A stretch of DNA of 25,943 nt from M55B154 sp964486725. GTDB lineage: Bacteria; Spirochaetota; UBA4802; UB4802. The notes under the pieces were generated by a model, which searched no databases, was not told where the DNA came from, and saw only the letters and a program-made list of their open reading frames with translations. The position numbers and the translations under genes are program-made. Position 1 is the first letter of the stretch, and each line of letters opens with the position of its first letter. Location of the stretch: positions 1 through 25,943 of the forward strand of contig CAZAOK010000053.1 of NCBI GenBank assembly GCA_964486725.1, in the 5' to 3' direction. Positions 7,029 through 16,396 of this stretch are shown here, piece by piece.

Positions 7029-8198
7029 TTAATCAGCGTTACGTCGCAAAAAAGCCGGAATATCAAGATCTTCTGTGGAGAAATCTCTTGACCGTCGCTT
7101 ATCGTAATCCAGTGAGAAGGCCTCCATGCTGGCGGGTATCTTCTTCTCGATACGTTCGTTGTTCTTACCCTCTATCACGGTAAGGGGGGTTCCGGTTCGC
7201 CTGTCCATCTCGTTTTGCGCAGGCCTTGTAAGCATGTTCTGCTTCCTGTCAAAACCGGTTGCGATCACCGTTACCCGAACCCGCTCATCAAGGGCAGCAT
7301 CAATGGTGGTACCGAAGATAATATTTGCTTCCGGGTCTACCTGCCGGTTGATAATATCATTAACCTCGTTCACCTCGTGCAGTGAAAGATCGTTTCCCCC
7401 GGCAATATTAATGAGAACCGCCTTGGCCCCTTCAATGCTGGTTTCTTCAAGTAACGGGCTGTTTATTGCCATCTGTGTTGCCTCAACAGCCTTGTTCTCA
7501 CCTGAACCAAGACCAACGCCCATAAGGGCATCGCCGGTTTCTTTCATCACGGTACGGACGTCTGCAAAGTCCACGTTGACAAGACCGGTCACCATAATGA
7601 TGTCAGCTATCCCCTGTACACCCTGTCGTAGAATATCATCAGCCAGTTTAAAGGCATCCTCGATGGGAGTCTTCCGGTCAATGATCTTCAGAAGGAGATC
7701 ATTTGGAATGGTGATCATGGTATCAACCTTCTCCTTCAGTGCCTTTATGCCCTCTTCAGCATGCTGTCCCCGGCGCTTACCCTCAACCTTGAAGGGCTTG
7801 GTAACCACGCCCACCACGAGACAGTTATGCTCCTTGGCGATCTCGGCTACAACTGGTGCCGCCCCGGTACCGGTGCCGCCGCCCATACCGGCAGTAACAA
7901 ACACCATGTCCGCTCCTTTCAGGGCCTTATGGATCTTGTCCCTGTCCTCCTCGGCAGCTTCCCGGCCAACCTGCGGCTCGGCACCAGCCCCCAGGCCACG
8001 GGTAAGCTTGTTGCCAATCTGTATCTTGTTTTGCGCGAGCGAAGCCCTGAGCTGTTGCGCGTCCGTGTTCATCACGATAAACTCGATGCCTTCCATCCCC
8101 GTGGCGATCATCCTGTTTACCGCATTTGTACCAGCACCACCAACCCCAACTACCTTAATGACCGTGTTCAATGGTTTTTCTTCCTCGAGTTTAAACAT
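7029..8198 (-). CDS. ftsZ: Cell division protein FtsZ
   Basis: This is the tubulin-like GTPase that forms the division ring; 389 residues is a normal length. The tubulin signature GGGTGTGAAP lies at 106-115. The T7 synergy loop NVDFADV (208-214) completes the GTPase site of the neighbouring subunit. A variable linker (about 320-375) precedes the conserved C-terminal tail DLDIPAFLRR (377-386), which binds FtsA and other membrane tethers. ATG 8198 has an excellent Shine-Dalgarno (AAGGAGGAAGGG), the strongest in the cluster, consistent with the high FtsZ level cells need. The 69-nt spacer from ftsA contains a 16-bp motif that recurs elsewhere in the cluster. Identification is certain. Confidence 0.98.
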   Translation of the reverse strand: MFKLEEEKPLNTVIKVVGVGGAGTNAVNRMIATGMEGIEFIVMNTDAQQLRASLAQNKIQIGNKLTRGLGAGAEPQVGREAAEEDRDKIHKALKGADMVFVTAGMGGGTGTGAAPVVAEIAKEHNCLVVGVVTKPFKVEGKRRGQHAEEGIKALKEKVDTMITIPNDLLLKIIDRKTPIEDAFKLADDILRQGVQGIADIIMVTGLVNVDFADVRTVMKETGDALMGVGLGSGENKAVEATQMAINSPLLEETSIEGAKAVLINIAGGNDLSLHEVNEVNDIINRQVDPEANIIFGTTIDAALDERVRVTVIATGFDRKQNMLTRPAQNEMDRRTGTPLTVIEGKNNERIEKKIPASMEAFSLDYDKRRSRDFSTEDLDIPAFLRRNAD

Positions 8199-8214
8199 CC
8201 CTTCCTCCTTAAAT

Positions 8215-8230
8215 TATTATGTCTCATTAA
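8215..8230. repeat. Copy 1 of 16-bp motif TATTATGTCTCATTAA (ftsA-ftsZ spacer)
   Basis: This 16-mer is identical to 20565-20580 at the rsmH start and shares 13 bp, in the opposite orientation, with 21132-21144 in the mraZ promoter. It lies between the ftsA stop and the ftsZ Shine-Dalgarno, where a protein-binding site or internal promoter element could act. No function is known to me. Confidence 0.5.
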
Positions 8231-8267
8231 TCGTTAGTTTCGCGCGCCCTTCCTGACGCGTTACGGT

Positions 8268-9497
8268 TTATAAGTATTCTTCAAAGAATCGTTTGAATTT
8301 ATCCTTCAGGGAATTAAGATTTCCCTTTCCCGGCCTTGACTTCTTACTTCTGAACTGGCTCATCCTGATGCCGTACTTGAGAAGCCCAACACCATTCGCA
8401 TAGAGAGGGGTTGACACCACGTCCTTGAGTCCTGAAACCTCTACCGGCACCCCTATCCGTACGGGCATATTAAACACACGCTCGGCAGCATCAACAGCAC
8501 CTTCCATCATACTGCCTCCCCCTGTAAGTACGATTCCTGCAGCCAGTATGTCCTTCTTGCCGCTTCGCAGAAGCTCATGGTCTACCATCTCCATAATCTC
8601 TATCATGCGGGGTTCTATAATCTGTGCCAGCTCCTGCCGAAACAATCTCCTGGGAGCCCGTCCTCCCACCGACGGCACCTCAATAGTTTCTGACGCATCG
8701 ATAAGATCAACCACCCCGCATCCGTATTTCTTCTTTATTACTTCAGCCGAATCAAGTGGAGTTCTCAACCCGATGGATATGTCGTTTGTCACATGGATGC
8801 CGCCTATTGACAATACCGATGAGTAGGACACCCCGCCTTCCACGTATACGATCACGTCCGTTGTTCCCCCGCCGATATCAACCAGGGCTACACCAAGGTC
8901 ACGCTCATCCCTGCTCAGGGTTGCTTCGCTTGATGCAAGCGGTGAAAATATCATATCACCACAGTGAAACCCGGCCTTGTTCACCGACTTCAACAGGTTC
9001 TGAATACTTGTGCTTGAACCTGTAATGATATGCACCTCGGCTTCAAGCCTGACACCGCTCATACCGATAGGATCCTTTATTCCGGTCTGATCATCTACTG
9101 AGAATTCTTTTGAAAGAACGTGAATTATTTCACGGTCCATGGGTATTACAACCGCCTGGGCCGCTTCGATGACCCGTTTAATCTCAAGTGGCGTTATAGT
9201 TCGGTTCCTGTTTGCTACCGCCACTACACCCCGTGAATTTTCACCCTTTACATGCTGACCGGTAACCCCCACGAACACGGAACTCACCTCGCATCCGGCC
9301 ATAAGCTCGGCATCCTCTATGGACTTGACAATGGATGACACGGTGTTGTCAATGTTTACTATGATACCGTTTTTCAGTCCGCGGGAAGGAGCGATTCCCA
9401 CCCCGGCAATTTCGATCTGCCCGTTCTCGTTTAAATAACCGATAACGGCGCAAGTTTTAGTGGTCCCAATATCAAGACCGACAACAACCTGTTCCAT
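8268..9497 (-). CDS. ftsA: Cell division protein FtsA
   Basis: This is an actin-like ATPase that anchors FtsZ to the membrane, 409 residues. The phosphate-1 motif GLDIGTTKT (7-15), the inserted 1C domain (about 85-165), the phosphate-2 motif DIGGGTTD (207-214) and the adenosine motif GIVLTGGGS are all present. The last residues (SLKDKFKRFFEEYL) form the expected amphipathic membrane-targeting helix. The internal GGRAPRRLFRQELAQIIEPR region resembles spirochaete FtsA from memory. The start is ATG 9497 with GGAGAAG 4 nt upstream. It follows ftsQ by 21 nt and precedes ftsZ by 69 nt, the usual ftsQAZ order. Function is certain. Confidence 0.97.
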   Translation of the reverse strand: MEQVVVGLDIGTTKTCAVIGYLNENGQIEIAGVGIAPSRGLKNGIIVNIDNTVSSIVKSIEDAELMAGCEVSSVFVGVTGQHVKGENSRGVVAVANRNRTITPLEIKRVIEAAQAVVIPMDREIIHVLSKEFSVDDQTGIKDPIGMSGVRLEAEVHIITGSSTSIQNLLKSVNKAGFHCGDMIFSPLASSEATLSRDERDLGVALVDIGGGTTDVIVYVEGGVSYSSVLSIGGIHVTNDISIGLRTPLDSAEVIKKKYGCGVVDLIDASETIEVPSVGGRAPRRLFRQELAQIIEPRMIEIMEMVDHELLRSGKKDILAAGIVLTGGGSMMEGAVDAAERVFNMPVRIGVPVEVSGLKDVVSTPLYANGVGLLKYGIRMSQFRSKKSRPGKGNLNSLKDKFKRFFEEYL

Positions 9498-9518
9498 TGC
9501 TCTTCTCCTTCACTGTTT

Positions 9519-10247
9519 TCACCACGATGCGGCCATCCTGTCATCTACAAGTATCTTGTCCGGATATGAGCCCTTACTGTCCAGATGTCCCAGTATATAA
9601 TTTATCGTCATAAAATGCCTGGTTTTTGAATGACAGGTGAATACGGTTCGCCTGCCGTTTACTTTTACCTGTATGAAATTCATATGGGTACAGTCAATCT
9701 CTGTAATTTCACTTAAAAGAGGCACATCGTTGGACCTCAGGTAACGGATTACCTGGAAAACCCGTAATATTCTCTCAGAAAACCTGCTCTGTATGATGTC
9801 TTTTTCCGATACCACCACAAGTGGAATATCATCAGCATGTACGGTTCCTGCTGAAAGAATATTCAACCCATCATCCAGTTCAAAGGGGATAAGTCGTGAA
9901 CCCTTTTTGAGGGCAACCAGGAACGCCGGCTTGTTTTCCACAACGTATACCACGAGTTTGCCCTCTTTCTCTACCACCCTGAAGGACTTTATCATCCTTG
10001 ACATTGAGAGTGCTGTTTCCAGGGCATCCACATCAACAATTATCGTGTCTTCTTCAAGTTTAACAGGTACATTCTGTATTATTTCATATTTTGACAGGTA
10101 ATTCAAACCCCTGAAGTCAATTGTTTCCACCCGCACAACATTACCAACCGCGTATGATGGATGTACATCAAATGCTGAAATAGCGATGCATATTAGCACC
10201 GCGATTGTGGATAAAGCCGTATGTGTACTCATTCTGTTCATATTCAC
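9519..10247 (-). CDS. ftsQ: Cell division protein FtsQ/DivIB
   Basis: This is a bitopic divisome protein of 242 residues. A short cytoplasmic tail is followed by one hydrophobic segment (about 11-26), then a POTRA-like domain starting at VETIDFRGLNYLSKYEIIQNV and the FtsQ beta domain, ending in a basic tail. FtsQ links cytoplasmic ring proteins to FtsL/FtsB and the septal synthase. Sequence conservation is low, as usual, so position between murC and ftsA is the main support. The start is GTG 10247, overlapping the murC stop as GTGA; ATG 10241 is the alternative. The hydrophobic segment ends in HPSYA before VGN, which resembles a signal-peptidase site. That would be unusual, since FtsQ is normally a retained anchor. 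Confidence 0.85.
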   Translation of the reverse strand: MNMNRMSTHTALSTIAVLICIAISAFDVHPSYAVGNVVRVETIDFRGLNYLSKYEIIQNVPVKLEEDTIIVDVDALETALSMSRMIKSFRVVEKEGKLVVYVVENKPAFLVALKKGSRLIPFELDDGLNILSAGTVHADDIPLVVVSEKDIIQSRFSERILRVFQVIRYLRSNDVPLLSEITEIDCTHMNFIQVKVNGRRTVFTCHSKTRHFMTINYILGHLDSKGSYPDKILVDDRMAASW

Positions 10248-11626
10248 TTATTACCGTATGTGCCAGCCAGTGTTTCAAGTATCATGGGGCCAGCCTTATA
10301 GATATCTCCCGCCCCCAGGGTCAGCACTATATCACCTTCACGAGCAACAGAGGCAACTTTACCGGGGATATCATCAAAATTTGAGATAATTTCAACTTCT
10401 CTTTCATCATGCCGGTAGATGGCATCCAGTACTAATTCAGAGCTCACACCTTCTACCGGTTCTTCGCCAGCGGCGTAAATCTCGGTAAGCATCACCACAT
10501 CCGCCATTGAAAATGCCTGCCCAAACTCCTCTGACAAAAGCTTTGTCCGTGAATACCTGTGAGGCTGAAACACGATAACAAGTCTGCGATCCAGGCTTTT
10601 CAATGCCTCGATGGTGGCCCTGACTTCAGTGGGATGATGACCATAATCGTCAATGACGGTAATGCCGTTGATCTCACCTATATGTTCAAGCCGTCGTCCC
10701 ACACCTTTGAAGTCCGCGATACCCTCCGCGATTACGGGAAATGACAGTCCCAGTTCCATTGCCACCGCCACTACTGACAGTGAATTGACAACGTTATGTT
10801 CTCCCAGGAGTTTCAGGTGTATCTCTCCGAGTTTTTCATCCCGGTAATAACATGTATATCCCATTTCCCCATTTTCAACCCGAAGGTTCTCTGCCCTGAA
10901 ATCAGCCGCTGAGGACAACCCATAGGTAACATATGGCCGCTCAAGACGTGGAAGCAACTCTACGATACTGTGATCATCCACGCAAACCACTGAATATCCA
11001 TAAAAGGGGATATTGTTCATGTACGTTAAAAAAGCATCCTTGAGTCCTTCAAAATACTTGTAATGATCAAGATGATCCGCGTCAATATTTGTAACGATCC
11101 CGATGGTGGGAAGCAGCTTCAAAAAAGAACCGTCAGATTCATCTGCCTCAAATACAATATATTCTCCTTCTCCAACCTGGGCGTTTGAACCGAAATTCAA
11201 CACTTTTCCCCCGATAACAGAGGTAGGGTTAAAACCGCCATGAACGAGCACATATGCCAGCAGTGATGAGGTAGTGGTCTTCCCATGTGTTCCGGCAACG
11301 CCGATACCGTGCTTCAGCCTGACTATCTCGGCAAGCATCTCTGATCGGTGAATTATGGGTATTCTCCTGTTCAGCGCTTCTATGATCTCCGGGTTATTCT
11401 GCGGAATGGCACTTGAGGTTACCACAACGTGATAATCATGTATGTTGGACGAAAAATGCCCGATATATATAGTGGCTCCCATCTGGCTGAGCCTTTTTGT
11501 CTGTTCAGATTCCCTGAGATCAGACCCGGATACATCATATCCGAGGTTTATAAGTATCTCGGCAATACCCGACATGCCGATGCCGCCGATCCCGATGAAA
11601 TGCATTTTTTTCGATTTTCTAAACAA
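10244..11626 (-). CDS. murC: UDP-N-acetylmuramate--L-alanine ligase (MurC)
   Basis: This is the first amino-acid-adding Mur ligase: it joins L-Ala to UDP-MurNAc with ATP, in the cytoplasm. Its 460 residues are a normal length. The N-terminal Rossmann motif FIGIGGIGMSG (10-20), the ATP loop AGTHGKTTT (111-119), FEADESDGSF, TNIDADHLDHY and DDYGHHPTEV are all diagnostic of MurC. The start is TTG 11626, supported by GAGGT 7 nt upstream and a 19-nt gap from murG; the internal ATG at codon 8 lacks a site. It is the direct consumer of UDP-MurNAc that the downstream AmgK/MurU pair would make. murB, commonly next to murC, is absent here. Confidence 0.97.
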   Translation of the reverse strand: MFRKSKKMHFIGIGGIGMSGIAEILINLGYDVSGSDLRESEQTKRLSQMGATIYIGHFSSNIHDYHVVVTSSAIPQNNPEIIEALNRRIPIIHRSEMLAEIVRLKHGIGVAGTHGKTTTSSLLAYVLVHGGFNPTSVIGGKVLNFGSNAQVGEGEYIVFEADESDGSFLKLLPTIGIVTNIDADHLDHYKYFEGLKDAFLTYMNNIPFYGYSVVCVDDHSIVELLPRLERPYVTYGLSSAADFRAENLRVENGEMGYTCYYRDEKLGEIHLKLLGEHNVVNSLSVVAVAMELGLSFPVIAEGIADFKGVGRRLEHIGEINGITVIDDYGHHPTEVRATIEALKSLDRRLVIVFQPHRYSRTKLLSEEFGQAFSMADVVMLTEIYAAGEEPVEGVSSELVLDAIYRHDEREVEIISNFDDIPGKVASVAREGDIVLTLGAGDIYKAGPMILETLAGTYGNK

Positions 11627-11645
11627 CGCTCTTACCTCTTCCGGT

Positions 11646-12758
11646 TTACTGGTTTAATTCAATAATTTCTTTTACTATCTTCTGTGCCCCGTCGACCTGT
11701 GCCGCTGTTCGTGCCCGGGCGCTCATCCTTTGACGCATTGTACGGTTCTGAAGCAATTCAAAAAGTACGGGTCCCGTTTTCTCCGCAACCGCGTTTTCAT
11801 TTTCTACCATTTTTGCCGCGCCTTTTGCGGCGAATTCCATGGCGTTCTTTTTCTGGTGATCCATTGCCGCGTAGGGAAAGGGTATCAATATTGATGGTAT
11901 ACCCGCTGCTGCCAGCTCCATCATCACCCCGGCACCTGCCCTGCTGATGGCAACATCCGCGGCCGAATACGCGTACTCAACGTCATTGATGTAGGGTGAC
12001 ATGTATATTGAAATATTTATATTTTTTTCATTAAGTGCATCTTTGAACTTGCGGTAAGAATAATCACCGGTACTCCAGATGATACCCACATCCCTGAATT
12101 CTTCCGGGTATTTTTTTACCAGGTCGAGCATGAGATTATTCAATGTCAGTGCCCCCTGGCTGCCGCCAATTACCAGTACAATACTGCCGCAATGCTGCAG
12201 GTTGTACCTTCTTCTTGCCGCATCCCTGTCCACTGATGCAAGTATATTTTTACGAATTGGATTACCGGTAATCAATACCCTGTCCCGCACCTGTTCAGGA
12301 AAATATGATATGCTTTCGTCAAATGTGGCGAATATCTTTGTGGCATATCGGGACAATTTAACGGTTACCCTGCCGGGCACTGAATTCTGTTCGCAGAGAT
12401 ATATTGATATCTTTGCCAGTTTAGCCGCAATAAGTGCGGGGGCTGAAACATATCCCCCCATTCCAATAACCGCCTGTATATCATCCTTCCTTATCATTCG
12501 AAAGGCTTTGAATATAGCCCAGGTAAAACGTATCATGAATGACGGTAACGACAGGATGTTGTTAAATAACGCCGGTGCCCCGTAAAACCGCAGGTCATCC
12601 TCGTGTATGTCACTGATAGAACTGAACCGTGCATCAGCCTTACCGGTCAGGAATAGTGCAGGTATACCTGCTTCCCTGAAGGCCTCGTAGAGGGCTATTC
12701 CGGGTGTTATATGTCCGCCAGTGCCGCCACCAATTATGAGCACCGTGTTATTATTCAT
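11646..12758 (-). CDS. murG: UDP-GlcNAc:lipid I N-acetylglucosaminyltransferase (MurG)
   Basis: This GT-B glycosyltransferase converts lipid I to lipid II at the inner membrane face, 370 residues. The G-loop GGGTGGHITPG begins near residue 10; a second G-loop IGGSQGA and the donor-binding region SRAGAGVMMELAAAGIPSILIPFPYAAMDHQ with N-A-M-E-F follow. ATG 12758 is chosen: it overlaps the ftsW stop as TAATG and has GAGG 7 nt upstream. An ATG two codons earlier (12764) would sit almost on that Shine-Dalgarno. The order ftsW-murG-murC is standard dcw. Identification is certain. Confidence 0.97.
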   Translation of the reverse strand: MNNNTVLIIGGGTGGHITPGIALYEAFREAGIPALFLTGKADARFSSISDIHEDDLRFYGAPALFNNILSLPSFMIRFTWAIFKAFRMIRKDDIQAVIGMGGYVSAPALIAAKLAKISIYLCEQNSVPGRVTVKLSRYATKIFATFDESISYFPEQVRDRVLITGNPIRKNILASVDRDAARRRYNLQHCGSIVLVIGGSQGALTLNNLMLDLVKKYPEEFRDVGIIWSTGDYSYRKFKDALNEKNINISIYMSPYINDVEYAYSAADVAISRAGAGVMMELAAAGIPSILIPFPYAAMDHQKKNAMEFAAKGAAKMVENENAVAEKTGPVLFELLQNRTMRQRMSARARTAAQVDGAQKIVKEIIELNQ

Positions 12759-13915
12759 TACCATACCTCTTCTGAGAACTTCAAGTCTTCCTGCACCACT
12801 TCCCGGTACCGGGAAATGTTCAGGAGTATGCCAACCGCGATCATGTTGGCCATAAGTGATGAACCGCCATAGCTGATAAAGGGAAGGGGTATTCCCGTAG
12901 TTGGTAAAGTACCGGTAACTACTCCGATATTGATAAACGCCTGCACTACGATAAGCAGGGTCAACCCCACGGCAAGCAGCCTGCCGAATTCATCAGGTGC
13001 CCGCATGGCTATGTTTACCCCAAGGTAAAACAGCACACAGAAAAGTAGAACAACAAAGGCGGTTCCGATAAGACCTGTTTCTTCGGCGATTACTGCGTAA
13101 ATAAAATCAGTATGGGGTTCGGGCAGTCTTTTCAGTTTTTGCGTGCCATATCCCAGTCCAACCCCAAGTAATCCGCCTTTTTTGAAGGCTATAAATGATT
13201 GTATAATATGATATCCTGAACCAAACCGGTCTTTCCATGGATCGAGAAAGGCAATGATCCTGTCACGCCGGTAATCCACCTGGTATATGAGCAGGTAGAA
13301 CATGGGGATACTGACAACAAGAAGCATCACCATGGAAATCGGCGAAAATCCTGAAACGAATAATATGGCAACCGCAACCAGTAAAACATCCATGGCTGTG
13401 CCGAAATCGGGCTGCAGCATGATAAGTATGAAAAAGACTCCCACTATCATCATGGGGATCATCAACTGTATAACATTGGTGCCAAACCCGGGCTTTTCAT
13501 ATGAAAACACCTTTGCAAGATAAATCACCAGTGCGATCTTAACAAATTCTGAAGGCTGCATACTTATTGGTCCAATTCCTATCCATCGCATTGAACCCTT
13601 AATGCTTTTACCAAACCCCGGAATTAATACCATAACCAGGAGTACCAGGGAAATCAGCAGCATCAACCGGGTCCATGGCAGGTACTTCCTGTAGTCGATC
13701 TCCTGTACAACAAGGAATACCAGGAACCCCGCGATACACCAGACCAGCTGACGCTTAAGGAAATAGAAATTGTCACCGAAGGTATTCTCGGCAAAGAGGG
13801 CACTGGCACTATAGCTCATGGCAATACCCATACCGGCAAGTATGAACACCACTACGAACAACACTATGTCCGCTTCACCCCTTCGCCGGGTATCTATGAC
13901 AGACTTAAGATCCAC
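12758..13915 (-). CDS. ftsW: Septal peptidoglycan polymerase FtsW (SEDS family)
   Basis: This is an integral membrane glycosyltransferase of 385 residues with about ten hydrophobic segments. SEDS signatures include MQPSEFVKIALVIYLAK, the loop LPEPHTDFIYAVIAEETG, and PTTGIPLPFISYGGSSL. FtsW polymerises lipid II together with a cognate class B PBP (FtsI), yet no PBP gene lies in this cluster, so the partner must be encoded elsewhere. The start is GTG 13915, overlapping the murD TAG by one base, with AGAGAGG 9 nt upstream. FtsW rather than RodA is inferred from position between murD and murG. Confidence 0.95.
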   Translation of the reverse strand: MDLKSVIDTRRRGEADIVLFVVVFILAGMGIAMSYSASALFAENTFGDNFYFLKRQLVWCIAGFLVFLVVQEIDYRKYLPWTRLMLLISLVLLVMVLIPGFGKSIKGSMRWIGIGPISMQPSEFVKIALVIYLAKVFSYEKPGFGTNVIQLMIPMMIVGVFFILIMLQPDFGTAMDVLLVAVAILFVSGFSPISMVMLLVVSIPMFYLLIYQVDYRRDRIIAFLDPWKDRFGSGYHIIQSFIAFKKGGLLGVGLGYGTQKLKRLPEPHTDFIYAVIAEETGLIGTAFVVLLFCVLFYLGVNIAMRAPDEFGRLLAVGLTLLIVVQAFINIGVVTGTLPTTGIPLPFISYGGSSLMANMIAVGILLNISRYREVVQEDLKFSEEVW

Positions 13916-15300
13916 TACTGGTTTCCTCTCTTCAGTGATTCTACCGCTTTTTTAAAAATTTCACCACGGTGCTCAAAGCTGTCAAACATATCGAATGAGG
14001 CGCACCCCGGTGACAAAAGAATGTCATCTCCTTCCTTACTGTACTTGAAGGCTTTTTGTACCGCCTCTTCCATTGATGTCGCCAGAACCGGGTTGAATGT
14101 ACTGAATATTTTTGAAAATTCATTTGAAGATTCACCGATCAGCACAAGGGTTCGAACCCGGTTTTCCATATCACTGATTAACCTTGAATAATCATCACCC
14201 TTGGTCTGGCCGCCCATGATAAGGACACATCTTTCCTTTACACTTCGCAGCGCCATTTGTACCGAACCAACCGTTGTAGCCTTCGAATCATTTATAAACT
14301 GACGTCCCTTGATACTTGCTACCGGTTCCATCCGGTGGGGCAATCCATGAAACGAATAGCATGCCTCCGCAATCTTGTCAGGGGCAACCGCAATATTTTT
14401 CTTTTTAAGGTACACCATCACCGCAAGAACTGCCGCCATGGTATTCTGTATGTTATGCACACCTATAAGGTTAATTTTCGTTGTATCACATACCATGGTT
14501 CTGCCAGCACCGTCACGAATAAAGATATACCGCCCGTCCCAGAAAGCGTCTGCCGTTTCATCTTCAAGAGAAAATCTCAGAAGTCGGGGTGCTACCGATC
14601 CGATGTGCTCCCGTATGAAAATATCATCCCCGTTTATGATAAAGTAATCTTCTTCTGTCTGTTTTCTGGTGATATTCATCTTGGCGCTAAAATACTCTTC
14701 CATGCCGCTATACCTGTCCAGGTGATCCGGGGTGACATTCATAAGCACCCCCACATCAGGCCTGAAATCATGGATGGTCTCAAGTTGAAAAGAAGATAAT
14801 TCCACCACCGAGATGAAATCCTCTCTTGTCCTGTCGACAAGTGAGATCAGAGGTATCCCGATGTTTCCGGCCGGGGCAGACTTGAATCCCAGCTGCGTGC
14901 ATATATGCGCCGCGAGCATGGTGGTAGTTGACTTGCCATCGGTACCCGTGATGGCGATTATGCCGCCCTTCATGAAACGATAGGCAAGTTCAATTTCAGA
15001 AATAACCGGAATTCCCCTTTTAAGCGCGGCCTGCACCAGGTCAATGGCAACAGGTACACCGGGACTCAACACCACCAGGTCAAATCCTTCATCAAGCAGG
15101 GAAGGATGCTGGCTTCCGGTAACCAGGTTAACACGCCCGTCAAGCTTTTCAATAATCCCGCTTAGAAGTTTTGCTTCCTTCAGATCACACGCAGTAACAC
15201 TGTAATCCCGCTCGGCGAGAAAATTACAGGCGGCAAGACCGCTTCTAAAGCCCAGTCCCACTACAAGAATCTTTGTTTTTTTATCTATTCCACTGTTCAT
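13915..15300 (-). CDS. murD: UDP-N-acetylmuramoylalanine--D-glutamate ligase (MurD)
   Basis: This Mur ligase adds D-Glu, 461 residues from ATG 15300. That start gives a normal N-terminus (KILVVGLGFRSGLA Rossmann motif near residue 10); a longer frame to 15393 would run deep into mraY. The ATP loop reads TGTDGKSTT (about 118-126), a mild variant of the usual TGTNGKTTT. The motifs MNVTPDHLDRY and NDSKATTVGS are present. The gene begins 5 nt after mraY with no evident Shine-Dalgarno, so it is probably translated by re-initiation after MraY. Identification is certain. Confidence 0.96.
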   Translation of the reverse strand: MNSGIDKKTKILVVGLGFRSGLAACNFLAERDYSVTACDLKEAKLLSGIIEKLDGRVNLVTGSQHPSLLDEGFDLVVLSPGVPVAIDLVQAALKRGIPVISEIELAYRFMKGGIIAITGTDGKSTTTMLAAHICTQLGFKSAPAGNIGIPLISLVDRTREDFISVVELSSFQLETIHDFRPDVGVLMNVTPDHLDRYSGMEEYFSAKMNITRKQTEEDYFIINGDDIFIREHIGSVAPRLLRFSLEDETADAFWDGRYIFIRDGAGRTMVCDTTKINLIGVHNIQNTMAAVLAVMVYLKKKNIAVAPDKIAEACYSFHGLPHRMEPVASIKGRQFINDSKATTVGSVQMALRSVKERCVLIMGGQTKGDDYSRLISDMENRVRTLVLIGESSNEFSKIFSTFNPVLATSMEEAVQKAFKYSKEGDDILLSPGCASFDMFDSFEHRGEIFKKAVESLKRGNQ

Positions 15301-15305
15301 AATAA

Positions 15306-16391
15306 TTACAATATCTTTAATGAACTCAATCCCATTATTGCCAGTATAATACCTATAATCCACATTCGAACCACCACCTTCTGTTCGGGCCACCCGGAAA
15401 GCTCAAAATGATGATGAATGGGAGCCATCTTGAATACCCTTTTGCCGGTAAGCTTAAAGTAAAACACCTGTATAATAACCGACATGGCTTCTACAACAAA
15501 GATGCCCCCCACGATGACGAGAAAAATTTCCTTTTTGATCATTATAGCCACGGCTCCCACTATGCCCCCAAGGGCCAGGGAACCGGTATCTCCCATAAAT
15601 ACGGTTGCCGGGTTCGAGTTAAACCACAGAAAACCAAGCGCAGCCCCGATCAGGGCTGCCATGAAAACTGTCAATTCTGCCGCCGCGGGGATATAGGGAA
15701 TGAGCAGGTAATCTGATATCCTGCTGTGGCCTGTAAGATAGGTCATAATTCCAAGAACAACGGCAACGCTTGTAACCGTACCAATGGCAAGTCCGTCAAG
15801 TCCATCGGTAAGGTTTACCGCGTTAGAACTTCCGACGATTACGATAGAGGCGAATACGATCCAGACCCACTGCAGATCTATTAAAGCCCGGTTTACAAAG
15901 GGAATATACAGCGTAGTTGCCTCTGAAGGGTTAGAAGGCCACGAGTACACGATAACAGATGCGGCCACCGATGCTCCTACCTGTAAAAACAATTTAACCC
16001 TGGGTGATACACCCTCTTTCTTCTTTAATATAGATTTAATATAATCGTCCGCGAACCCCAGCAATCCCAGCACCACGGTTATGCCAATCAGTATCAACAG
16101 GTAGTGATTGGAAAAATTTCCCCACAGCAAAATGGATACCAGCACCGCACCCAGTATAAGCACACCGCCCATGGTGGGGGTACCTGCTTTTGACTTATGC
16201 GAGGAAGGGCCAAGCTCCCTTATCTCTTCACTGAATTTCAGGTGCTGAAGCCATCGAATCACGATGTTTCCCATAAGAAGCACAATAACCAGCGACGTGA
16301 GGGCAGCATAGGCCGAGCGGAATGTTATATATTGAAAAATCCGCAAAAATGAAAGGTAATCCTGTAATGGTAATAAGAAATGATAAAACAT
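15306..16391 (-). CDS. mraY: Phospho-MurNAc-pentapeptide transferase (MraY)
   Basis: This membrane enzyme transfers phospho-MurNAc-pentapeptide to undecaprenyl phosphate, making lipid I, 361 residues. Around ten transmembrane segments are seen. Catalytic and family motifs are GFADDYIK, NAVNLTDGLDGLAIG, NPATVFMGDTGSLALGG and the PIHHHFELSGWPE loop. ATG 16391 is preferred because MFYHFLLPL followed by FQYITFRSAYA aligns with usual MraY N-termini; TTG 16400 overlaps the murF stop and is the alternative. It lies between murF and murD as in the standard cluster. Identification is certain. Confidence 0.97.
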   Translation of the reverse strand: MFYHFLLPLQDYLSFLRIFQYITFRSAYAALTSLVIVLLMGNIVIRWLQHLKFSEEIRELGPSSHKSKAGTPTMGGVLILGAVLVSILLWGNFSNHYLLILIGITVVLGLLGFADDYIKSILKKKEGVSPRVKLFLQVGASVAASVIVYSWPSNPSEATTLYIPFVNRALIDLQWVWIVFASIVIVGSSNAVNLTDGLDGLAIGTVTSVAVVLGIMTYLTGHSRISDYLLIPYIPAAAELTVFMAALIGAALGFLWFNSNPATVFMGDTGSLALGGIVGAVAIMIKKEIFLVIVGGIFVVEAMSVIIQVFYFKLTGKRVFKMAPIHHHFELSGWPEQKVVVRMWIIGIILAIMGLSSLKIL

Positions 16392-16396
16392 AGTGT

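Noticed and set aside
7126..8256. Long open frame (376 codons) on the plus strand opposite ftsZ
   Set aside because: It mirrors the ftsZ codon pattern, has low-complexity Ser/Pro/Arg-rich composition typical of an antisense shadow, and no ribosome site.
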